A stretch of 51,028 nt of DNA from an uncultured Flammeovirgaceae bacterium (GTDB lineage: Bacteria > Bacteroidota > Bacteroidia > Cytophagales > Cyclobacteriaceae): the NCBI GenBank assembly GCA_937884755.1, contig CAKZYJ010000502.1:1-51028 (forward strand). Direction: 5' to 3'. Positions 35,049 through 41,985 of the stretch are shown in pieces (within the stretch, counting starts at the first letter, position 1; every line of letters begins with the position of its first letter). The notes beneath the pieces were generated by a model. That model was not told where the DNA came from. It searched no databases and saw nothing but the letters and a program-made list of their open reading frames with translations. The translations under genes were made by a program, and so were the position numbers.

Positions 35049-35960
35049 TTAATTCAAATTCCTAAATTCACTTGGGCTACTGCCCGTTTTCAATTTAAAG
35101 AGATTACTAAAATGCTGTGGGTAATCAAATCCTAAAGAATAAGCAACTTCACTCACAGAATCTTTTGAATTTAGCAGTATGTTTTTGGCCTTTTCGATAA
35201 TAAACAGATGTATGTGCTCTTGAGCCGCTTTTCCTGTTTCTTTCTTTAATAAATCGCTAAGATACTTTGGTGACAGATTGAGTTCGTTGGCACAGTATGA
35301 AATGGTAGGTAATCCTAATTCGTACTCTTTTGAAGCCTTGTAGTATGATTTTAGCGTCTTCTCAAATTTGGAAATTACGTCTTGGTTCAGGTCAGTCCGG
35401 CTCAAAAACTGACGATCGTAGTACCTTAAACAATAGTCTAGGAGTAATTCAAGATTGGAATTAATCAGATTCAGGCTATGACTATCGAGGTTGTGGCTGT
35501 ATTCATATTCAATTTTGTCTCTTAGCTCTTCAATGTGGTTTCTTTCAACTAAAGAGAGGTGGAGAGCTTCGCTCGAAGCATACTCGAAAAAACCATAACG
35601 ACTAATCTTTTCGGCCAAATCTGACTTTCTAATAAGGTCGGGGTGAAAAACCAGCGACCATCCTTCAAGATTATTATCACCTTCTGAATTATCAGTGTAT
35701 TCTGAAGTCTGCCCCGGGGCAGTGAACACTAAGGTTCCGTCTTCAAAATCATAAGAATTTCTGCCATAAGTCAAACTGCCGCCCACTGCTTGTTTGAAAG
35801 CTATCTGATATAGGTTATTGACGATTTTTACATTCTTGAAAGCAGAGTAATCGTCAATCGTATCGGTTTTTACAACAGTGATCAAAGGGTGCTTCGGTGA
35901 AGGTAATCCCAGCGATTTGTGAACTTGACTTACGCTATTTATGGATACTATGCTGGGCAT
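35049..35960 (-). CDS. AraC-family transcription regulator (paralogue of 29502-30410)
   Basis: The 303-residue protein repeats the layout of the first AraC gene: YGRNSYDFEDGTLVFTAPGQ in the sensing half and an AraC helix-turn-helix pair at the C-terminus (LSPKYLSDLLKKETGKAAQE, DSVSEVAYSLGFDYPQHFSN, ending SGSSPSEFRNLN). It is the last gene of a four-gene operon, one base after the membrane protein gene. Both AraC genes are placed right before an attC-like site and share an operon with Cys-nucleophile hydrolases. Confidence 0.93.
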   Translation of the reverse strand: MPSIVSINSVSQVHKSLGLPSPKHPLITVVKTDTIDDYSAFKNVKIVNNLYQIAFKQAVGGSLTYGRNSYDFEDGTLVFTAPGQTSEYTDNSEGDNNLEGWSLVFHPDLIRKSDLAEKISRYGFFEYASSEALHLSLVERNHIEELRDKIEYEYSHNLDSHSLNLINSNLELLLDYCLRYYDRQFLSRTDLNQDVISKFEKTLKSYYKASKEYELGLPTISYCANELNLSPKYLSDLLKKETGKAAQEHIHLFIIEKAKNILLNSKDSVSEVAYSLGFDYPQHFSNLFKLKTGSSPSEFRNLN

Positions 35961-35961
35961 G

Positions 35962-36450
35962 CTAATTCGTCAATGTTTGAAAATATGAAACTATTGATAA
36001 ATAGGAGAAGGCTTCCATGATAATGTTACCGACAAAGAATACCGTAAAAGACAGACTTATGCCCTGCCATACCGGGCTTTTGATCAGCAGGAAACCAACC
36101 AAAGATAGGGCGACCAAGCCTGACATAATCGCTTGTGCTTTAGGGTAGTTATTTTTCACTTTTGTCATTCTTTCGATCTCTACTCGCTGAAACCCCACCT
36201 TATCTTGTTGATAAAGAGCCTTCTTTTCCTTCAAAATACCTTCTTGAGAGATGCGTAATCCTACACCCATAGCAATCAAAATAATCCCGATAATAAAAGT
36301 ACCATTACGAAGACCTAAGGCAAGTTGACTCGTACCGAAAAAATGTAGGAGAATGGCGGCCACTATCATTCCAGTACTAAATACAAATGCATTGAAACCA
36401 ACACCTTTCTGCGCGTTGATATATACTTCTAAGTGATTCAATAAATCCAT
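35962..36450 (-). CDS. Small membrane protein of unknown function
   Basis: The 162-residue protein has four likely membrane helices in two pairs (about 20-38, 48-65, 108-124 and 130-150) and a charged cytoplasmic loop between helices 2 and 3 (LKEKKALYQQDKVGFQRVE). I do not recognise a family. It lies between an esterase gene (45 bases upstream) and the AraC gene (1 base downstream), so it belongs to the same transcript. A sensor or transport accessory role is only a guess. Confidence 0.7.
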   Translation of the reverse strand: MDLLNHLEVYINAQKGVGFNAFVFSTGMIVAAILLHFFGTSQLALGLRNGTFIIGIILIAMGVGLRISQEGILKEKKALYQQDKVGFQRVEIERMTKVKNNYPKAQAIMSGLVALSLVGFLLIKSPVWQGISLSFTVFFVGNIIMEAFSYLSIVSYFQTLTN

Positions 36451-36495
36451 ATCTAGCTTTTCTATTTACATATTGTTATCATGTTACGTAGAGAT

Positions 36496-37647
36496 TCAGT
36501 TTGATTCAACTGAATCAATTTGAGCTTCGCTTCCAACTGATTCTAAATTACTGGGATTAACAACATAACTATCGTAATAATCAGCGAAAGCTTCGAACTG
36601 GAATTTGTCACCAGCTCTTCCAATTTCTGTTTCAGGAGATAGGTTATTAAAACCGTGATAAGCGCCTTCGAACAACTTGAATTTTGTTGGGACACCTGCT
36701 GCTTTAAGCGCCTCTATATAATTAATGGTCTCATCTCTAAAAGGTTCAACGGAACCAACATGAGTGATAGTTGGGGGAAGTCCACTAAAATCTTTAGCAA
36801 TCGCGGGAGAAGCGTATGCAGGCACTTCTTTATCATTTAATCCTTTTAGGTATTGATACCAGCCATGCTTGTTACTTTCATTATCCCAAATAATGGCACC
36901 TGTCATTTTTGCTGACTCTGTTTCTTGTCGGTAGTCTATCATTGGGAAAAGAGGCATTTGAAAGGCAATATTCACGTCTTTAGTGTCACGCGCTTTGAGT
37001 GCCAACGCAGCTGCCATACCTCCTCCTGCACTTCGTCCTGCAAGGATATATTTATCATCATAGATACCAAGCTCATCCGAGTTTTCTTTTATCCATAGTA
37101 GCGTTTCATAACAGTCATTAAATCCAGCAGGAAAAGGATGTTCAACAGAGAGTCGGTATGCAGGTGCTATAACTACAACATCTCTAGTCTGCATAAAGTC
37201 TTGAATAATCTTAAGTGCCTGTTCTGGAAAACCGGATAAATACCCACCGCCATGTGTGTAGAGCATCGCAGGTAACTTTTGTTCAGCATTTTGAGGCTTG
37301 AAGATTCTTATACGTATCTCATGACCCTCGGATGATTCGATGTATCGTTCTTCGCTTTGAAAACCTTCTATATCTCCTGTTGCAGCGGAAGAGGTCATGC
37401 GATTAAACATGTTCACTCCCCATTCCTTGCTCATGAGTGAAGCAATTATTCTCCCTGGAAAATACATTGATTGAAGTTCTGGGTCATGCATTTCTTCGGT
37501 GATGTCTGCATTGTTTGGAGTACTCCCTAAGGAAAATATTCCAGCTAGCAAGAAGAAAATTAAGGCCAGGAAGACACCCACGACTTGAAAAATTCTTTTT
37601 CTTACTTGTGACTCTCTGTTGGCCTTATTTCTAGTATACTGACTCAT
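36496..37647 (-). CDS. Hormone-sensitive-lipase family alpha/beta-hydrolase, membrane-anchored
   Basis: The 383-residue protein has an N-terminal membrane helix (about 18-38; VVGVFLALIFFLLAGIF). The oxyanion-hole motif LYTHGGGYLSGF at about 128-139 and the nucleophile motif AGRSAGGGMAAAL near 205 define the HSL/acetyl-esterase family. The acid is probably in SVEPFRDET and the His in GAYHGFNNL. It would cleave short-chain esters on the periplasmic side of the inner membrane. Its start overlaps the upstream hydrolase stop by 4 bases. Confidence 0.9.
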   Translation of the reverse strand: MSQYTRNKANRESQVRKRIFQVVGVFLALIFFLLAGIFSLGSTPNNADITEEMHDPELQSMYFPGRIIASLMSKEWGVNMFNRMTSSAATGDIEGFQSEERYIESSEGHEIRIRIFKPQNAEQKLPAMLYTHGGGYLSGFPEQALKIIQDFMQTRDVVVIAPAYRLSVEHPFPAGFNDCYETLLWIKENSDELGIYDDKYILAGRSAGGGMAAALALKARDTKDVNIAFQMPLFPMIDYRQETESAKMTGAIIWDNESNKHGWYQYLKGLNDKEVPAYASPAIAKDFSGLPPTITHVGSVEPFRDETINYIEALKAAGVPTKFKLFEGAYHGFNNLSPETEIGRAGDKFQFEAFADYYDSYVVNPSNLESVGSEAQIDSVESN

Positions 37648-38663
37648 GATGTTATTTTTTTAAAGAATGCATCTACCTTGTCGACCGCTTTGTCAGCAGG
37701 TTCATCTTTGTAATAGAAATCAACATGATTTGTGTTTTCGAGCTCTAATAGCTCCTTGGGGCCGTTGAGTGAATCGTAAAAGCGCATAGCTGGCTCAACG
37801 CTATAGGCATCTTTACCTACTACCTGAACTACTGGAATTGAATCGAATTCTTTTGCATGGTTGAAAATGTGCAATCTGGCTACTCCAGGAAGTGAAGTCG
37901 CGCTAGTGTTATTGATCCATCGCTTGTGATGGCCAACTTTACCTGGCAAATAGTAAGTCGAAATCTCTTGCATTCCCCTAGCGGCAGGACTATCCCCTTT
38001 AGGAATTTTTGAAGGGATAGCTGGTAACTTCAACTGTAAGCCAAGCTTGTTTAACAGGATGAAGATTCCACCAAAGAAATAGACTATTAGTCTTACTGGC
38101 AAAAGCGTTGATTTCATAAGCTCAGGACCAGCAATAGATGGCGTAATGAGACCTTGTGCCTTGATTCGCTTGTCTTGAAACGATTCATAAGGAGAAGCAA
38201 CACCACCGGCACAGACTCCTACGTTAAACAGTTTATCTGAATCTACCTGTTTCAAGGAGTCTAAAAATGTTACTGCGCTTGCTACGTCATTAGCGTGATG
38301 ATAAGGGTCTACATCGCATTGTATTCCTTCACTTTCGCCAATACCTCGCGTATCGATTGATAAGGTGATATAGCCTTTCTTAACAAACTTTTCTGCATAA
38401 AAACCTGCAGCATGTTCTTTTAAGGAGGTCGCGGGAGGGTCATTCTCCATGGCATGTCTCTTCTCGCCTTCTTTGTAGTCGTCAGGAATAAACAGATTTC
38501 CTACAATAGTTTTGCCCTTGCTTTTAAATTCTACACGGTGTTTTCCGGGTGAGAATGTTTGGCTAGAAGGATTAGTTTTTGGAATAGTTAATCGCTCAAT
38601 CGAGGAGCGGCCAATTACGGTAAGAATTATAACGACTCCTAGAATTATAAATAGTGTTGTCAT
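37644..38663 (-). CDS. Dienelactone-hydrolase-like alpha/beta-hydrolase with Cys nucleophile
   Basis: The 339-residue protein has an N-terminal hydrophobic segment (about 4-18), then the hydrolase core: LSIDTRGIGESEG at about 101-113, the elbow NVGVCAGGVAS with Cys151, an Asp in VVGKDAYSVEP and a C-terminal His in ENTNHVDFYY. Cys in the elbow is the dienelactone hydrolase pattern, as in the hydrolase at 30900-31778, but here the full triad is present. It is the first gene of a four-gene operon. A perfect 8-bp inverted repeat lies just upstream (38673-38689). Confidence 0.88.
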   Translation of the reverse strand: MTTLFIILGVVIILTVIGRSSIERLTIPKTNPSSQTFSPGKHRVEFKSKGKTIVGNLFIPDDYKEGEKRHAMENDPPATSLKEHAAGFYAEKFVKKGYITLSIDTRGIGESEGIQCDVDPYHHANDVASAVTFLDSLKQVDSDKLFNVGVCAGGVASPYESFQDKRIKAQGLITPSIAGPELMKSTLLPVRLIVYFFGGIFILLNKLGLQLKLPAIPSKIPKGDSPAARGMQEISTYYLPGKVGHHKRWINNTSATSLPGVARLHIFNHAKEFDSIPVVQVVGKDAYSVEPAMRFYDSLNGPKELLELENTNHVDFYYKDEPADKAVDKVDAFFKKITS

Positions 38664-38672
38664 TTACAGGAA

Positions 38673-38689
38673 TTTTGTTTTAAACAAAA
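38673..38689. promoter_or_regulatory. Operator-like inverted repeat upstream of the second hydrolase operon
   Basis: TTTTGTTT (38673-38680) and AAACAAAA (38682-38689) form a perfect 8-bp inverted repeat with one central base, ending 10 bases from the start codon at 38663. Its position over the leader suits a repressor site. No protein can be assigned to it. Confidence 0.35.
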
Positions 38690-38764
38690 CTCCCATCAAT
38701 CAACAAGAATCATTTAACGATTTAGCCGAATGTTGAATGGATTTCGCTGATTTTCAGAAATTGT

Positions 38765-38872
38765 GCCTAACGAATGATAAACACCCGTAGTGTTTTTCCA
38801 CTTTCGCAACGACTGGGGAGTAACCATCCGCCAGCGAAAAAATCTAGTGTTTACCAAGTGTGCTATTCGTTC
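38765..38872 (-). repeat. attC-like site F
   Basis: The minus strand ends GTTAGGC (38771-38765), 100 bases before the start of the second hydrolase operon. Internal arms with TTTTTCCACTTTCGC and GCGAAAAAATC, and AAACAC with GTGTTT, can fold. The distal core is degenerate. Its outer arm (GCCTAACGAATGATAAA) also pairs with the outer arm of site E at 39050-39069, so 38765-39069 may be one 305-base composite site. Confidence 0.45.
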
Positions 38873-39017
38873 TGACGAATGCTTAAGCAAGTTCATCTGC
38901 TTTCCCAAGCAAAGATTCTTGTCAGCCGATTCTCTGGCTTTCAGGTCGCTGCGCTACTAGCACGCTTAGCTATTCCTTTTCCACCTTTTTCGCTTTCCTT
39001 GCCATCCCAGCAATGAC
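38873..39017. other. Non-coding stretch between attC-like sites F and E
   Basis: About 145 bases with no convincing gene. A 64-residue frame on the minus strand at 38714-38908 overlaps site F and looks accidental. This could be an empty or decayed cassette, or the interior of one large hairpin site. Confidence 0.4.
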
Positions 39018-39069
39018 ACTGAACGTTTAGTGTAAAATGCGTTTTAATGCATTTTATACATTGTTAGGC
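39018..39069 (-). repeat. attC-like site E (52 bp)
   Basis: Minus strand: GCCTAAC (39069-39063) begins inside the last codons of the preceding gene, which ends MPNNV-stop within the site. The arms TGTAAAATGC and GCATTTTATACA pair with a two-base bulge around an 8-base loop. The far core GTTCAGT (39024-39018) keeps GTT only. GTTAGGCATT (39063-39072) is a perfect inverted copy of AATGCCTAAC (39778-39787) on the other side of the cargo gene. Confidence 0.55.
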
Positions 39070-39770
39070 ATTGTTTTTATTTCTTTCAAGTTAACTTTTA
39101 CTATCACTTTTTTGTAATCAACAAGTTTAGAATCATTATCTAATATATCTTGCTCTTCATCAGTTAGTTCATCATAAGGTTTGCCGTCTGATTTTCTAAT
39201 TTCAATTTCTCTGTCCGCGATAAAGTCATCATTCTCGTTCCACCCTTTAATTTCTCCAACATCTTCAATTCTTTTAAGCTCTTTAAAGGGAATTTCATCA
39301 GGGTTTTTGAAGTCAAAAAAAACAATATCGTACGGACAAGCCCAATAACATCCTTCAACGGCTAAAACTTGACTGTCTTTTGAAGGGATTGCATTTACCC
39401 AACAGAAACCGTGTCTGTCAAACCCTGATTCAGGAAAATAATTTTGGGTAATACCTTTAGTCAAGTTCACAACTGTTTGACCTTGATAATCTTCTCCACA
39501 CAGAAGATATTCATTTCCGTTGGCGTGCTGTATCCAAGAATACCAAAAATGTGAATAGTTTCGTTTCACATCTGCAATAACCTCATCACTTTGACTGTTT
39601 TTTATAATTCCTCGTGAATATTCCCAGGTATTCTCTCCCGTTTTGTAAGATGAGATTATCAGATAAAAATTACCTGATGGTGAATAAATCTTTTCGGATT
39701 CATCAGTTCTATTTTTCGGTTTAAAAAAACCTAAAATTCCATCTCTCCATTCTTTATATTTATTATTCAT
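39054..39770 (-). CDS. Hypothetical cassette protein, beta-propeller-like
   Basis: The 238-residue protein has no signal peptide. It contains repeated short strands with aromatic residues (YSPSGNFYLIISSYKTG, YSHFWYSWIQHANGNEYLL, SQVLAVEGCYWACPYDIVFF), resembling blades of a WD40 or similar propeller, and an acidic C-terminal tail (DELTDEEQDIL). I do not recognise a family. Its start lies 10 bases after the core of site D and its last five codons and stop lie in site E, exactly the layout of an integron gene cassette. It is markedly AT-rich. Confidence 0.7.
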   Translation of the reverse strand: MNNKYKEWRDGILGFFKPKNRTDESEKIYSPSGNFYLIISSYKTGENTWEYSRGIIKNSQSDEVIADVKRNYSHFWYSWIQHANGNEYLLCGEDYQGQTVVNLTKGITQNYFPESGFDRHGFCWVNAIPSKDSQVLAVEGCYWACPYDIVFFDFKNPDEIPFKELKRIEDVGEIKGWNENDDFIADREIEIRKSDGKPYDELTDEEQDILDNDSKLVDYKKVIVKVNLKEIKTMPNNV

Positions 39771-39780
39771 CGCAAATAAT

Positions 39781-39850
39781 GCCTAACATCTGGATATACA
39801 ACATACGTATATCTGCATTATAATAACATTCGTATATCCACCTACGGACG
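39781..39850 (-). repeat. attC-like site D
   Basis: Minus strand ends GTTAGGC (39787-39781). GGATATAC (39792-39799) pairs with GTATATCC (39832-39839), with ATACGTAT inside. It lies 160-230 bases downstream of the intact anti-sigma/TonB_C gene and is the presumed parent of sites B and C. Confidence 0.55.
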
Positions 39851-40336
39851 GGTACTGAAATAGTAGTAACCAGTATGTTTCACCACTCGAGCAGTAGCCG
39901 TAAAAATCTGTTCCTGAAAGCTACACATAATATTTGGTAAAGCGAATGTTTTTCTAGCAGTTCAACAGGATAGAACTACGAATTTAGAGTCGTATAACTA
40001 CTCGCTGAGAACCCTATTTAGTAGGTAACTTAAAGCGTACTTTTACGGTGACCTGACCGGGTTCAAAATCACCGTTGCGGGTGGCAGGTTGCCAGTTAGG
40101 CCCTTCTTTTATCAGTCGTATAGACTCTTCGTCGCAGCCGTAGCCCAAGCTCTTCTTGATAGTGAAGTCGGTCGGGTTTCCTTCCGTATCAACCGTAAAC
40201 TGCACTCTCACTGTTCCCTCTACTTTCTGCTCCCGGGCCACTGCCGGATAGCGTAGGTTAGTTTGCAGATAATTTCGGAACGAATCGTAGGTAGGAATTG
40301 GATGAGCAGCACTGCTAGCCCGGTCACTCCGGCGAT
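39781..40336. repeat. Landing-pad copy D (intact version)
   Basis: This stretch contains site D, about 165 bases of spacer and the last about 320 bases of the anti-sigma/TonB_C gene. Homologous, more or less decayed copies are at 31882-32427 (copy B) and 34545-34890 (copy C). Confidence 0.8.
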
Positions 40337-41291
40337 AACGGCCCGTAACCACCACCTCACTCAAAGCCTGCTCGTCTTGTTCAAGCTGTATGACTAAAGA
40401 ATCTTGCTGTCCTATTGACACTTTTTCAGGGTGAAACCCTATAAAGGAAAATTCTAATTCCTTAGATGAGCTATCCGGTACGGCTACCTGAAACTGACCA
40501 TTCATATCCGTAATGGTGCCTACCAGCGTACCCTTTACTATTACGTTTACCCCCGGTAAAGGAGCATGATCATCCGCGGAATAAACAGCCCCCGAAACCT
40601 GATGGGCAAACTGCTCGGTAGGCACTGGGTACCGCGACTGCTTAGCCTGCATCCTCGCGTTTTGAGCAATGCTCATTTCAGCCTCGACACCTCTAGCTGC
40701 ATCACGAGAAGTCTTCGGCAATTCTTCATCAGCCATATCGGCTGCCTCGGAAAAGGAAGGAGCTGCCGCTGGCTCAAGCACTGCAATGGATTCCCGCTCA
40801 GGAATCAGTACCGGTTTCACTTCATTAGAGGGTAGGTCTGGCACCTGACTGCCCACTGCCTCCGTTGCTTGCTGATTAGCAATCCTTTCGGGAGCCATCG
40901 CCGCCAGGGGAGCAGTTTCCTCAACTACTGAATCCGACTGAGCCTGATAGGTTAATGGTTGGCTAGCGATTTCTTCATTCACTGCCTTATCGCCAATATT
41001 GCCAGTAGAAACCGTTTGGTAAGCAAACCAGCCCACGGTTAGTAGTACCGCCGTAGCAGCTGCGTAGCGCCCGTAGGTCAGCCAAAGCGTAGTCCGTTTA
41101 CTGGTTCTTTCTCGAAGTTGCTGTTGCAGCGCGGGAATATCTTCCGACCAGCCATTGGTTCCGGCTAGCCCTTGCAGGGCTTCAGCTTCAAACGGGTTTT
41201 CCTCCAGCCAACGCTGCTCCTCTTCCGAGAGCTTTCCGGCTCGGTACCGCTGCACTAACGCCTCATCAATATGGTATTGTGGCTTATTCAT
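40014..41291 (-). CDS. Anti-sigma-like protein with SusC-type regulatory domain and TonB C-terminal domain
   Basis: I start at ATG 41291 (MNKPQYHIDEALVQRY; 425 residues); an ATG at 41306 adds five residues. The N-terminus (about 1-75) resembles anti-sigma domains (YRAGKLSEEEQRWLEENP), followed by one membrane helix (about 84-100), a low-complexity periplasmic linker, a CarboxypepD_reg-like domain (about 235-315; VSGAVYSADDHAPLPGVNV to LSEVVVTGRY) and a TonB_C domain (about 340-425; NLRYPAVAREQKVEGTVRVQF). It overlaps the sigma-factor gene by 8 bases. It likely holds the sigma factor at the membrane and couples it to an outer-membrane signal. Confidence 0.85.
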   Translation of the reverse strand: MNKPQYHIDEALVQRYRAGKLSEEEQRWLEENPFEAEALQGLAGTNGWSEDIPALQQQLRERTSKRTTLWLTYGRYAAATAVLLTVGWFAYQTVSTGNIGDKAVNEEIASQPLTYQAQSDSVVEETAPLAAMAPERIANQQATEAVGSQVPDLPSNEVKPVLIPERESIAVLEPAAAPSFSEAADMADEELPKTSRDAARGVEAEMSIAQNARMQAKQSRYPVPTEQFAHQVSGAVYSADDHAPLPGVNVIVKGTLVGTITDMNGQFQVAVPDSSSKELEFSFIGFHPEKVSIGQQDSLVIQLEQDEQALSEVVVTGRYRRSDRASSAAHPIPTYDSFRNYLQTNLRYPAVAREQKVEGTVRVQFTVDTEGNPTDFTIKKSLGYGCDEESIRLIKEGPNWQPATRNGDFEPGQVTVKVRFKLPTK

Positions 41292-41853
41292 GATGTTTCT
41301 CCACAAATATTTTTAAGTTTCGCCTTCCGTTCTGGATATGGCTCTTTACCTGTTTTAGTTCGTAGCCCGTCTGCTCGGCAATGATCTGATACGACTGTTG
41401 TTGTAAGTAAAATAACTGCAAGCACTGTTGCTGCTCAGTGGGTAGTTGCCCCAATCCTCGCGTCAGTAGCTGCCACTGCTCTTCCGATAAGTTTTCGCTG
41501 TCTTCTTCCGCCAGGTAATCGGTATGCCCGTTAATGGGCACCTGCTGAATTTTGGTTTTTCGTAGTTGCATCAGGCAGTAGTTACGGGTGACTACGTACA
41601 GCCAGGGTTTAAAATCCCGTACCTCTTCGGTGGGTAATCGCGCTACCAGCTTTTCAAATATCTGCATTACCGCATCCTGACTGTCTTCTTTATTCTTGAA
41701 GTACTTCAGGCACACCCCGTATACCAGCGGCATATAGCGCTCGTAAAGCTCGCCCAATACCGGGAGCTCCCCCGTTAGCTGGTACTTTCGTAGCAACTGG
41801 GCATCCTGCTGGACGTCGTCCAGGGCTTTATTTCCGCGTCGTTTGAAGAGCAT
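41284..41853 (-). CDS. ECF RNA polymerase sigma factor
   Basis: The 189-residue protein has sigma region 2 (about 30-100; YERYMPLVYGVCLKYFKNKEDSQDAVMQIF and WLYVVTRNYCLMQLRK) and region 4 with a helix-turn-helix (about 130-185; LPTEQQQCLQLFYLQQQSYQ, then YELKQVKSHIQNGRRNL). It lacks regions 1 and 3, as ECF sigma factors do. It is transcribed leftward before its probable anti-sigma partner and divergently from the VWA gene at 41986, which may be a target. Confidence 0.93.
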   Translation of the reverse strand: MLFKRRGNKALDDVQQDAQLLRKYQLTGELPVLGELYERYMPLVYGVCLKYFKNKEDSQDAVMQIFEKLVARLPTEEVRDFKPWLYVVTRNYCLMQLRKTKIQQVPINGHTDYLAEEDSENLSEEQWQLLTRGLGQLPTEQQQCLQLFYLQQQSYQIIAEQTGYELKQVKSHIQNGRRNLKIFVEKHHE

Positions 41854-41985
41854 ATAGAGGCAACTACACTACTAGGATGCAAATACCTACCCGATTCCAT
41901 AAATCGAACAAAAAAATTTTTTTTTAGGGTTCAGTGTGGAATTTCTTGGGTGGCGGCATCTCCTAAGAAACGAAACGATATTCTT

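Noticed and set aside
38714-38908. A 64-residue minus-strand open frame
   Set aside because: It overlaps attC-like site F, has no recognisable domain and its composition follows the hairpin arms.
27738-40013. An integron integrase or other recombinase that would explain the array
   Set aside because: No tyrosine or serine recombinase was recognised among the proteins of the island or elsewhere in the window; the only transposase is the IS5-family one at 4956-5834, whose ends do not resemble the cassette cores.
41950-41985. A GTG start for the first VWA protein
   Set aside because: It would place polar residues ahead of the export signal; ATG 41986 is directly followed by the hydrophobic segment.
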